From: Nocardia tengchongensis
GTDB lineage: Bacteria > Actinomycetota > Actinomycetes > Mycobacteriales > Mycobacteriaceae
Assembly (NCBI RefSeq): GCF_018362975.1
Contig: NZ_CP074371.1
Location: 6,448,001 to 6,512,000 of the forward strand
DNA: 64,000 bases
Reading direction: 5' to 3'
Positions 56,428-64,000 of this stretch are shown in pieces; positions within the stretch are counted from its first letter, which is position 1; each line of letters opens with the position of its first letter. The position numbers and the translations under genes were made by a program. A model generated the notes under the pieces. It ran no database searches. It was not told the DNA's origin and saw nothing but the letters and a program-made list of their open reading frames with translations.

Positions 56428-57000
56428 TCATTTCCGCTCGGTTTGCGGCAGCCGCCGCGCCTCGCCGGAATTGGCCAGGGCCTCCAGATCTTCGAGGAAC
56501 CTCTCGATGCTGTCGGCCCGCGACTGCGGGGACCCGATCTGCTCGCGCACCTTCTCCTCGGTGAGCGCGAGCATGGCGGCCGCCAGATCCTGTTCCAGAT
56601 CCCGGATCATCTGCCTGCGGTACTGCAGGATCTGATCGCGGCCCTGCTTGCGGACCCGCTCCACTTCGGCCGCCGCGGCCTCGCGCATCTGGAGAATGAT
56701 GCGGTCGGCGTCGGCGCGAGCCTCCTCGCGCATACGCTCGAGTTCGGCCTGGGCTTCGGCGACGGCATTGTCGTAGGCGGCTTTGGCGGTGGCCAGCCGG
56801 TCGGCCGCCGCGTCGCTCTCCTCGAGTTGCCGGCGGATCTGGTCCTGGGCGTTGTTCATGATCCGCTTCACCGGTGGCACAACGTATTTCACGATGAACC
56901 AGACGATGACACCGAAACCGAACAGCTGGCTGAGAAAAACGGGCCAATCGAAGGTGATGTCGTAAATACCCTCGGCGAGATGGGTATCGGTGAGGATCAT
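56428..57000 (-). CDS. ATP synthase b-type subunit (b' ) without the delta domain
   Basis: Peripheral-stalk subunit of Fo, 190 residues from ATG 57000: MILTDTHLAEGIYDITFDWP, VFLSQLFGFGVIVWFIVKYV (membrane helix), then a long helix (VKRIMNNAQDQIRRQLEESD, AAADRLATAKAAYDNAVAEA) and the end SIERFLEDLEALANSGEARR before LPQTERK and the stop. In Mycobacterium and Nocardia relatives this b part is fused to subunit delta in a protein of about 445 residues. Here the protein stops where delta would begin, and only 42 bp separate the stop from a terminator, so no hidden delta exists. No atpA, G, D or C follows. The start overlaps the atpF end as ATGA. Confidence 0.88.
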   Translation of the reverse strand: MILTDTHLAEGIYDITFDWPVFLSQLFGFGVIVWFIVKYVVPPVKRIMNNAQDQIRRQLEESDAAADRLATAKAAYDNAVAEAQAELERMREEARADADRIILQMREAAAAEVERVRKQGRDQILQYRRQMIRDLEQDLAAAMLALTEEKVREQIGSPQSRADSIERFLEDLEALANSGEARRLPQTERK

Positions 57001-57502
57001 GCAGACCCCTGCCTCTCTGCTGGCCCGCACTGGTCCGGGCACGATCGTTCCCGCCCAGGACCCGGCCGGCCAGGTCCTGAGCGAGTGGTTCGACGGCTTC
57101 GCGTAGTTCGGCGGCGACCTGGTCGGCCTCGGCGCGCAGGTGCGCCGTGGACTCGGCCACGATCTGGTCGGCCTCTTTCTGTGCCTCGCCGCGCATTTCG
57201 TCGAGTATGGCCCGTCCCTCGGCCCGTGCCTGGTTGCGGATGTCGGCCGCTTCCGCACGGGCCTTCTCGAGCGCGGACTCGTAGCGCGCCTCGGCTTCGG
57301 CGAAGGTTTCGCTGGCTTCCTTGGCGGTTGCCGTCGTGACCTCGACACGTGCCTCCCGCTCCGCCAGCACCTTCCGGATCGGCGGAACCACGAAGAACCA
57401 GATGACTGCGAGCACGATCAGGAAGATCAATAACTCGGCGACGAAGGTGCCGTTGGGAACCAGGAAGTTCCCCGCGGCCTCCACATCCGTTCTGGGAGAC
57501 AT
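56997..57502 (-). pseudogene. atpF: ATP synthase subunit b (atpF), with a one-base frameshift near the 3' end
   Basis: From ATG 57502: MSPRTDVEAAGNFLVPNGTF then VAELLIFLIVLAVIWFFVVP (membrane helix), IRKVLAEREARVEVTTATAK and a long charged helix up to EPLAQDLAGRVLGG near 57055. The annotated frame then runs on without a stop through the next gene. In another frame TGA at 56997-56999 overlaps the next ATG as ATGA, the usual arrangement. 506 bp is one base short of 169 codons, so one G is missing near 57050-57056. The corrected length of 168 residues is normal for atpF. The protein anchors the stator to Fo. Confidence 0.87.
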
Positions 57503-57510
57503 GATGACGT

Positions 57511-57771
<261 letters not shown>

Positions 57772-57821
57772 TCACTTCCTTTGTGAAAAAAATTGATGCA
57801 ACGCTGAACGACTGCAGCCGC

Positions 57822-58586
57822 TCAGTGGTTTTCACTCTCCAGCGACATCGACTGGCTGAAGTAGAGGATGGTCAGCAGGGCGAAGATGAATGCCTGAATC
57901 GCTCCGACGAAAAGGTCGAAGAGTTTCCAGACGGCATTCGGACCCCAGCTGATCCAGAACGGGAACAACGTGATCACCGAAACCATGACGCCGCCCGCGA
58001 ACATGTTGCCGAAAAGTCGCAGCGAGAGCGACAACGGTTTGGCGATTTCCTCGACCACATTGATGAAAACCATGGGACCCCAGCCGGTGTGGCCCTTGAG
58101 CAACTGCTTCGCGTGCCCGCCCGGACCGCGCCGCCACGCGCCCGCGGCGTGATAGAGCAGGAACACGAACAGCGCGAGCGCCAGCGTGAAGTTGAAATCC
58201 GACGCCGGCGGCGCGATCAATTCACCCGAACCGTACTGAACGGGCAAGACCGACAACCAGTTCGACAACAGGATGAAGGTGAACAGGGTGACCGCCAGCG
58301 GCAGCACGAACGGCGCGACCTTCATGCCGATGGCGGTCTCCACCTGGGAGCGCATCTGCACGGTGATGGTCTCGAAGAACAGCTGCACCCCGTTGGGCAC
58401 CCCCGAGGTGATCTTCACCCGCAGGTAGAAGGCCAGCCCCAGCACGATCAGCGCGGCCACCGCGGTGGACACGATGGTGTCGACATTGAAGGTCATGCCC
58501 AGCAGGTGCGCCTGGGCGTGATCGCCGACGTGGATCTTGGCCTCGCCCGAGGGTTCCTCGGCGGCCAGTATCGCGTAGATGCTCAT
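57822..58586 (-). CDS. atpB: ATP synthase Fo subunit a
   Basis: Stator subunit a, 254 residues, five to six helices. The N-terminal periplasmic part ([20 protein letters not shown]) is followed by [57 protein letters not shown] and [27 protein letters not shown], where the Arg of LSLRLFGN is the essential proton-channel arginine. The end is [20 protein letters not shown]. All hallmark residues are present, so the protein looks functional. ATG 58586 overlaps the atpI stop as ATGA. Confidence 0.95.
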   Translation of the reverse strand: MSIYAILAAEEPSGEAKIHVGDHAQAHLLGMTFNVDTIVSTAVAALIVLGLAFYLRVKITSGVPNGVQLFFETITVQMRSQVETAIGMKVAPFVLPLAVTLFTFILLSNWLSVLPVQYGSGELIAPPASDFNFTLALALFVFLLYHAAGAWRRGPGGHAKQLLKGHTGWGPMVFINVVEEIAKPLSLSLRLFGNMFAGGVMVSVITLFPFWISWGPNAVWKLFDLFVGAIQAFIFALLTILYFSQSMSLESENH

Positions 58587-58963
58587 GACTGCTGTCGAAG
58601 ACCTTTCACTTCGGGCAGAGCGGTATGGAGAACCAGGATCAACTGAAAGACCGCCAGCCCGAAGAAGATTCCGACGCCGTAGGGACGGGTCAGGAATGCC
58701 ACCAGAATCGACAGCCCGGTCAGAATGATCAATCGGGACGCGGAAGACAGCGCCAACTTTTGTTTGCTGGGAGTTTCCGCATCAGTGATGCGCACGATGG
58801 ACATCCAGGTGAGCCGGGCGTTAACCCAGCCGAGCGTGAGACCGGTAGCCATGAAAACACCCAGCAACAATCGATCCAACGCACCCGTGACCATCAATGC
58901 CAGTACACCGAAAGCGATCGCAATTGCAGTCGCTCTCCGCATCCGGAGCTTGTTGAGGTCCAA
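58583..58963 (-). CDS. atpI: ATP synthase assembly protein I
   Basis: A 126-residue membrane protein with four helices ([80 protein letters not shown]), in the place and size expected for AtpI, which helps assemble the c-ring. TTG 58963 is taken as start; ATG 58942 is an alternative. It is the first gene of the Fo operon, 163 bp from the actP stop, with an A/T-rich promoter region upstream. Confidence 0.85.
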   Translation of the reverse strand: MDLNKLRMRRATAIAIAFGVLALMVTGALDRLLLGVFMATGLTLGWVNARLTWMSIVRITDAETPSKQKLALSSASRLIILTGLSILVAFLTRPYGVGIFFGLAVFQLILVLHTALPEVKGLRQQS

Positions 58964-59054
58964 TACGACACCGCCTCGCCGTCATCCCACCTCGTAGTGG
59001 GGCCGTGCATGATCAATAGCATACACAGCCCAACCTCGTTGCGGGGCAGTATTT

Positions 59055-59099
59055 TTGATCTTCAAATTGTTGATCTTGAAATTCTGAAACGCTTTTCAG
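59055..59099 (-). promoter_or_regulatory. A/T-rich repeat region upstream of the Fo operon
   Basis: TTGATCTT occurs twice, 15 bp apart (59055 and 59070), followed by a CTGAAA/TTTCAG dyad (59084-59099). The segment is far richer in A and T than the rest of the window. Lying between the actP stop and the atpI start, it may hold an operator/promoter for the Fo genes or end the actP transcript. Confidence 0.45.
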
Positions 59100-59126
59100 C
59101 GAACTTTCCGCCAATCAATTCGGACA

Positions 59127-60741
59127 TCAGTGGTGCACAGCCTTTTCGGCTCCGACGCCGGTCAGAGACCGCACCTGCATCTCCGCGTACTTGCCGTCGT
59201 CGTGCTCCCTCGACAGCATGGTTCCCAGCCAGCCCAGAGCGAACGAAACCGGGATGGACACCAGGCCCGGGTTCGCGAGCGGGAACCAGTGGAAGTCATG
59301 AGATTTGATCATGGCGGTGGGCGCCCCGGAGACCGCCGGGGAGAACATGATCAGCACGATGGTGACGGCCAGTCCGCCGTAGATGCTCCAGAGTGCGCCG
59401 GCGGTGTTGAAGCGCCGCCAGAACAGTGAATACAGAATGGTCGGTAGGTTTGCTGAGGCCGCCACCGCGAACGCCAGCGCCACCAGAAACGCCACATTCT
59501 GATTCTTCGCCAGAATGCCGCCCACGATCGCCAGCGCCCCGATCACCACCGCGGTGATCCGCGCGACCCGCACCTCGCTGTCCTTGTTCTCGCCACTGCC
59601 GCGCTTGATGATGTTGGCGTACACGTCGTGCGCGAAGGACGCCGAAGCCGTGATCGTCAGCCCCGCCACCACCGCCAGAATCGTCGCGAACGCCACGGCC
59701 GCAACGAATCCCAACAGCACCGGCCCGCCCAGCTCCAACGCCAGCAGCGGCGCGGCGGCATTCTCCTTACCCGGCGCCTTGGCGATCTTCTCCGGCCCCA
59801 CCAGCGCACCCGCGCCATAGCCGAGCACCAGTGTGAACAGGTAGAAGACACCGATCAGCCCGATCGCCCACACCACCGAGCGGCGCGCCTCCTTGGCCGT
59901 CGGCACCGTGTAGAACCGCATCAGCACATGCGGCAGCCCGGCCGTCCCCAGCACCAGAGCCAGTGCGAGGGAAAGGAAGTCGAGCTTGCTGGTGCCGGTC
60001 TTGCCGTAGCGCACGCCCGGCTCGAGCAGCTTCGCACCGGTCTTGCCGCCGTGGTTCACCGCGTCCTGCAACAGGCTGGAGAAGTTGAAGTCGTAGCGGC
60101 CCAGCACCCACACGGTCATGGCCGCGGCCGCGCCGATCAGCAGCACCGCCTTCACGATCTGCACCCAGGTGGTGCCCTTCATGCCGCCCACCAGCACGTA
60201 GACGATCATGATCGCGCCGACCACCGCGATCACCAGATTCTGCCCCGCCGAACCGGATACGCCCAGCAGCAGCGAGATCAGCACGCCCGCGCCCGCCATC
60301 TGCGCAAGCAGATAGAACAGACTCACCGCCAGCGTCGAGGTGGCGGCCGCGGCCCGCACCGGGCGCTGCCGCATCCGGAAGGCCAGCACGTCGCCGAGGG
60401 TGAATTTCCCGGTGTTGCGCAGCAATTCGGCGACCAGCAGCAGGGCCACCAGCCATGCCACCAGGAATCCGATGGAATAGAGGAACCCGTCATAGCCGTA
60501 GACCGCGATGGCCCCGGCGATGCCGAGGAAGCTGGCGGCGGACAGGTAGTCGCCGGAGATGGCGATGCCGTTCTGCGGGCCGGAGAAGGGCGCGCCCGGC
60601 GGCGTAATAGTCCGCGGCCGTGCGGTTATCGCGACTCGCCCACACCACGATGCCCAGAGTGATGGCGACGAAGATCGCGAAGATGGTGATGTTGAGGCCG
60701 GGACGGCTGCCCTCGACGGCGGCGGCCAGATAGGTGGTCAT
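59127..60741 (-). pseudogene. actP: Cation/acetate symporter ActP, interrupted by a one-base frameshift
   Basis: Sodium:solute symporter (SSS) family acetate permease. Frame one from ATG 60741: LNITIFAIFVAITLGIVVWA SRDNRTAADYYAAGRA. The family sequence continues in another frame as FSGPQNGIAISGDYLSAASF LGIAGAIAVYGYDG, then GKFTLGDVLAFRMRQRPVRA and GLPHVLMRFYTVPTAKEARR. One extra C in the run at 60588-60590 (read on the other strand as GGG) explains it, and the length is one base over a multiple of three. The corrected product is about 537 residues with 13 helices. Its start overlaps the DUF485 gene as ATGA, the standard yjcH-actP pair for acetate uptake. Confidence 0.9.
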
Positions 60742-61076
60742 CGGGCCTCTCCTTCCAGTTCGGCGCGGATCCCCTCGGCGATCGGGTCGAGGGTGCGGTC
60801 GGCGTAGCGGACGTAGAGGCCGGTGATGAGGAAGGTCGAGACGAACTGGAGCAGGCCGAAGATCAGGCCGACGGTGATGTTGCCGCCCACCTTGTGCGAC
60901 ATGAAGCCGTGCGCGTAGTCGGCGAGCAGCACGTACAGCGCGTACCAGGCCAGGAACAAGGCGGTCATGGGGAAGACGAAGCGGCGGAAGCGACGCCGCA
61001 GCCGCTGGAACTCGGGGCTGTCGAAGACCTGGGGCCAGTCGGGATCCGGTCCGCCGGTCTGGGTTTCAGTTGTCAA
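60738..61076 (-). CDS. DUF485 (YjcH-like) membrane protein, partner of ActP
   Basis: A 112-residue protein from TTG 61076, which has AGGAGG eight bases upstream. The core includes PEFQRLRRRFRRFVFPMTAL FLAWYALYVLLADYAHGFMS and NITVGLIFGLLQFVSTFLIT GLYVRYADR, giving two transmembrane helices. DUF485 genes almost always precede actP. Here the stop overlaps the actP start as ATGA. The role is thought to be accessory to acetate transport. Confidence 0.93.
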   Translation of the reverse strand: MTTETQTGGPDPDWPQVFDSPEFQRLRRRFRRFVFPMTALFLAWYALYVLLADYAHGFMSHKVGGNITVGLIFGLLQFVSTFLITGLYVRYADRTLDPIAEGIRAELEGEAR

Positions 61077-61310
61077 CTGCGATACCTCCTGGTGATGCCG
61101 GTCACAGTAGCAACGAAAGTGGTTGTGACAATGGCGAATAACAGCAGGTGAGATCATGAAATGATCGGAAAGTGAGCCGGGATTCGGGCCACTCGGCGGC
61201 CAGCAACCAACCGGTTTCTTCGGTTCCGGCCGCGCGCATCACCCGGCTCCGGACCGCCGAACCGGGCCCACCGCCGGATGCCCACAGCCAGCGGTGGCAG
61301 AGTTCCGGGC

Positions 61311-62828
61311 ATGCCGACGAATCAGACGACCACCTCGTCCCTGCTCGCCGACCTCGCGCCCGACCTACGCGCGGCGCTGACCCGCGTCCGCTACGACGCG
61401 GACACCCTGCTGGAGGCGCTCGGCGACACCGCCCACGCCGCCCTCGGCCGCGGCGAGCCCGTCCCCGTCCGGCGCGCGGCCGCCGAACTCGGCGACCTGG
61501 GCACCCTGGTGCGACTGCTGCTGCTCGGCGACCTGATCCCCGAACCCGAAGCGGCAGCGGCCCTTTCACCGGTGAGCATCGACCGCGCCGTCGCAGCCGG
61601 ATTCCTCGAACACGACGGCGACCAGGTCCGCGCCGCCCTGGACCTGCGGCCCATCGACCTCGGCCACGGCACCCGCTGGGTGCTGTCGGACCTCGACGAC
61701 TCCATGCGCCGGCGCAGCCTCGACGCCGACCACGTGCTCGGCGTCGGCCAGGCCTCGCTGTCGCTGCTGCGCGCCACCCCGACCGCGAAGACCGGCACCG
61801 TGCTGGATCTGGGCACCGGCTGCGGCGTGCAGGCCGTGCACGCCGCCGCCTACGGGCGCACCGTCACCGGCACCGACGTGAACAAGCGCGCCATCTGGCT
61901 GGCCGAGGCCACCGCCGCGCTCAACGGCCTCGAGATCGAGCTGCTGGAAGGCTCCTGGTTCGAGCCGGTCGCGGGACGCCGCTTCGATCAGGTGGTGGCC
62001 AATCCCCCGTTCGTGGTCGGGCCGGCCCGGGTCGAGCACACCTACCGGGACTCCGGCCTGGCCCTCGACGGCGCGAGCGAACTCGTCATCTCCGGCATCC
62101 CGGATCTGCTCGCGCCCGGCGGCACCGCCGCGCTGCTGGCGTCCTGGGTGCACCTCGAAGGCCAGGACTGGCGCGGCCGCGTCGCGAGCTGGCTGCCCGA
62201 CCACGGCATCGACGCCTGGGTCGTGCAGCGCGACGTCGCCGATCCGGCCCTCTACGTCGGAACCTGGCTGCGCGACGCCGGACTGGACCCGCGCGAGCCC
62301 GCCGCCCAGGCCCGCGCCGAACGCTGGCTCGACGCCTTCCGCGAATCCGGCGTCGAGGGTATCGGCTTCGGTTTCGTCTACCTGCGCGCCATCGACGGCC
62401 CGACCGAACTGCTCGCCGAGGACCTCACCCACGGCTTCGACGATCCGCTCGGCCCGGAGGCCCTGGCCTACTTCGAGCGCTCGGCGTGGCTGCGGGCCGC
62501 GGCCGCCGACCCGGACCTCATCCTCGACTCGCGCTACCGGGTCGATCCGGCCACCGCGCTCGAACGGGTCTACCTGCCCGGCGACGAGGGCTGGGCGCAG
62601 GCGGTGGCCCGGCTGCACCGCGGCGACGGGCCGCGCTGGCAGCACGAGGTCGACGACACCACCGCCGCACTGCTCGCGGGCATGCGACCCGACGGCCTCC
62701 CGCTGCGGGAACTCGTCGAGCTGCTGGCGTTCAGCGAGACCGGGGACGCCGCGACCCCCGAATTCGAGACCGCGGTGATGACCGTGGTGGCCGGGCTGGT
62801 CCGCCACGGCCTCGTGCATCCCAGCTGA
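61311..62828 (+). CDS. SAM-dependent methyltransferase (N5/N6-type, NPPF motif)
   Basis: Class I methyltransferase, 505 residues from ATG 61311 (ATG 61278 is possible). An N-terminal helical domain of about 150 residues is followed by motif I GTVLDLGTGCGVQAVHAAAY, the acidic SAM loop TGTDVNKRAIWLAEATAALN, and FDQVVANPPFVVGPARVEHT, whose NPPF is the active-site motif of enzymes that methylate amide or ring nitrogens (PrmC/HemK-like). The C-terminal 170 residues are an additional domain, as in an actinobacterial family near sigma factor genes. The target is unknown; it could be a protein glutamine or rRNA. Confidence 0.87.
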   Translation: MPTNQTTTSSLLADLAPDLRAALTRVRYDADTLLEALGDTAHAALGRGEPVPVRRAAAELGDLGTLVRLLLLGDLIPEPEAAAALSPVSIDRAVAAGFLEHDGDQVRAALDLRPIDLGHGTRWVLSDLDDSMRRRSLDADHVLGVGQASLSLLRATPTAKTGTVLDLGTGCGVQAVHAAAYGRTVTGTDVNKRAIWLAEATAALNGLEIELLEGSWFEPVAGRRFDQVVANPPFVVGPARVEHTYRDSGLALDGASELVISGIPDLLAPGGTAALLASWVHLEGQDWRGRVASWLPDHGIDAWVVQRDVADPALYVGTWLRDAGLDPREPAAQARAERWLDAFRESGVEGIGFGFVYLRAIDGPTELLAEDLTHGFDDPLGPEALAYFERSAWLRAAAADPDLILDSRYRVDPATALERVYLPGDEGWAQAVARLHRGDGPRWQHEVDDTTAALLAGMRPDGLPLRELVELLAFSETGDAATPEFETAVMTVVAGLVRHGLVHPS

Positions 62829-62840
62829 GCGCATCCTCTC

Positions 62841-62871
62841 GACGGCCGCCGGGCATCCCCCGGCGGCCGTC
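62841..62871 (+). terminator. Terminator after the methyltransferase gene
   Basis: GACGGCCGCCGGG (62841-62853) pairs perfectly with CCCGGCGGCCGTC (62859-62871) over a 5-nt loop, and TTT follows a few bases later. It starts 12 bp after the stop. Confidence 0.8.
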
Positions 62872-63260
62872 GGCGTTTCCGCAGGAAACCGGCACTGACG
62901 GGCGGTGAGGTCAGTCACGATCACATGTCGCGCGGATACCGATCCGGCCGGAGGCGGGAATGCGGTCGAACCCCGTTTCGTTTTAACGCGTACTCGCTTG
63001 ACGACACCCCGGGCAAGGCCCGTTCACACGTATTCGATTGTCGCGTCAGGAAGTTCGAGTTCGGCGATGGCAACCAACCGGACACCGAGGGGACCTCCGC
63101 CGGAGGCGCGTGTTCCCGGCACCGCGCGCTTCTCAGGAACTTCTCAGCCGTGCGCCGTAAAAACCGCAGCTCAGATGCGGTTTACCGGGGCTCCGGCGGG
63201 GAACTTTCCTGAAGTCGGGCCCGTTGTACGGAGCGAGACACCACCGACAGGAGGCAAGTC
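62872..63260 (+). promoter_or_regulatory. Upstream region and leader of sigB
   Basis: About 390 bp without a believable gene (an ORF at 62925-63212 lacks codon character and homology). A hairpin AAACCGCA-7 nt-TGCGGTTT lies at 63161-63183. The start codon of sigB is preceded by AGGAGG at 63249-63254. A TTGACG at about 62999 is a possible -35 element but no clear -10 can be matched. Confidence 0.5.
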
Positions 63261-64000
63261 ATGACAAGCCCCGCCACCACTGACGTGCGCACCAGCGAAC
63301 AAGACCTCGATGCCGCCAGCCCCGCCGCCGACCTGGTACGCGTGTACCTGAACGGGATCGGCAAGACGGCGCTGCTCACGGCGGCCGACGAGGTCGAGCT
63401 GGCCAAGCGCATCGAGGCGGGCCTCTACGCTCAGCACCTGCTGGAGACGAGCAAGCGATTGTCCGCCGCGAAGAAGAAGGATCTGGCGATCCTGGTTCGC
63501 GAAGGTCAGTCCGCCCGCCAGCATCTGCTCGAAGCGAACCTCCGCCTCGTGGTGTCGCTGGCCAAGCGTTACACCGGCCGCGGTATGCCGCTGCTGGACC
63601 TGATCCAGGAAGGCAACCTGGGTCTGATCCGCGCGATGGAGAAGTTCGACTACACCAAGGGCTTCAAGTTCTCGACCTACGCGACCTGGTGGATCCGTCA
63701 GGCCATCACCCGCGGCATGGCCGATCAGTCCCGCACCATCCGCCTCCCCGTCCACCTCGTCGAACAGGTGAACAAGCTGGCCCGCATCAAGCGTGAGCTG
63801 CACCAGCAGCTGGGCCGCGAGGCGACCGACGCGGAACTGTCGCGCGAGTCCGGCATTCCGGTCGACAAGATCGCCGATCTGCTCGACCACAGCCGCGACC
63901 CGGTATCGCTGGACATGCCCGTCGGCAATGACGAAGAGGCTCCCCTCGGCGACTTCATCGAGGACTCCGAGGCCACCTCCGCGGAGAGCGCGGTCATCGC
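63261..64000 (+). CDS. sigB: Principal-like RNA polymerase sigma factor SigB (5' part; gene runs off the window)
   Basis: Group 1/2 sigma-70 factor. ATG 63261 is preceded by AGGAGG. Only about 25 residues precede region 1.2 ([20 protein letters not shown]), which fits mycobacterial SigB rather than SigA with its long N-terminus. Region 2 is complete: [60 protein letters not shown]. Region 3 begins ([20 protein letters not shown]) and is followed by [20 protein letters not shown]. Sequence ends at codon 246 of an expected 320 or so. It serves general stress and stationary transcription in relatives. Confidence 0.95.
   Translation, partial: MTSPATTDVRTSEQDLDAASPAADLVRVYLNGIGKTALLTAADEVELAKRIEAGLYAQHLLETSKRLSAAKKKDLAILVREGQSARQHLLEANLRLVVSLAKRYTGRGMPLLDLIQEGNLGLIRAMEKFDYTKGFKFSTYATWWIRQAITRGMADQSRTIRLPVHLVEQVNKLARIKRELHQQLGREATDAELSRESGIPVDKIADLLDHSRDPVSLDMPVGNDEEAPLGDFIEDSEATSAESAVI

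Noticed and set aside
56414..56996. Continuation of the atpF frame through the next gene (362-codon ORF)
   Set aside because: After RVLGG the translation becomes Arg/Gly-rich and unlike subunit b; it is explained by a missing base near 57050-57056.
57001..57348. N-terminal extension of the b' ORF upstream to 57348
   Set aside because: It would lie inside atpF out of frame; ATG 57000 begins the membrane-helix domain and overlaps the atpF stop as ATGA.
62925..63212. 95-codon ORF in the sigB leader
   Set aside because: No ribosome site, no homology character, and it occupies a region that looks like a leader with a hairpin.

Overview
The window is a high-GC actinobacterial chromosome segment. 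It is most likely from Nocardia or a close relative in the Mycobacteriales. The reasons are a mycobacterial-type AtpE c-subunit, a SigB-type sigma factor, the families DUF7455, DUF3039 and DUF3099, a large NRPS, and pervasive GTG/TTG starts with ATGA overlaps. As I recall, several of these genes (DUF7455, YihY-type membrane protein, DUF3039, DUF3099, sigB) sit close together in the mycobacterial sigA-sigB neighbourhood. Here they are spread over about 50 kb with accessory genes between them.

Layout. 1-9.7 kb: 3' part of a transaldolase gene with a divergent DeoR regulator, an alpha/beta-hydrolase remnant, an MHYT membrane sensor, a CPA1 Na+/H+ antiporter, a YdcF/SanA protein, a rhomboid-like protein, a TrkA-C plus cation/proton antiporter pair, DUF952, and a decayed aldehyde dehydrogenase beside a truncated AraC regulator. 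9.8-18 kb: large acyl-CoA dehydrogenase, DUF7455 zinc-ribbon protein, SNF2 ATPase with SWIM protein, DUF1905, a superfamily 2 helicase and a YihY membrane protein. 18-23.3 kb: a ketone-body operon (MHS transporter, 3-hydroxybutyrate dehydrogenase, acetoacetyl-CoA synthetase) with a divergent LysR regulator. 23.3-32.5 kb: PASTA lipoprotein, unknown small proteins, EthD protein, cupin with divergent ECF41 sigma factor, a MerR/VIT-VWA operon with a perfect dyad operator, an XRE regulator, and a tRNA cluster. A cassette of about 215 bp (short ORF, hairpin, tRNA) occurs twice here, about 6.1 kb apart.

32.5-50 kb: SGNH hydrolase, amidase, and a single 4378-residue trimodular NRPS with the order C-A-T-E-C-A-T-C-A-T-E-TE. 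Its first E domain is degenerate and the A domains of modules 2 and 3 share the same specificity code. A CoA-disulfide-reductase-like flavoprotein follows. 50-56.4 kb: LysR/NmrA pair, DUF3039/DUF3099, MFS transporter, and a GlxA-type regulator with a VOC protein. 56.4-61.1 kb: an Fo-only ATP synthase operon (atpI-B-E-F plus a b-type subunit that lacks the usual fused delta domain) with no F1 genes, closed by a perfect hairpin, next to an acetate symporter (actP/DUF485). 61.3-64 kb: methyltransferase and the 5' part of sigB.

Data caveat. Seven otherwise intact, family-conserved genes each carry one single-base indel in or beside a short homopolymer (rhomboid, acyl-CoA dehydrogenase, VIT-VWA, MerR, NmrA, atpF, actP). 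This pattern looks more like base-calling error than decay. The hydrolase and aldehyde dehydrogenase remnants are different and look truly degraded.
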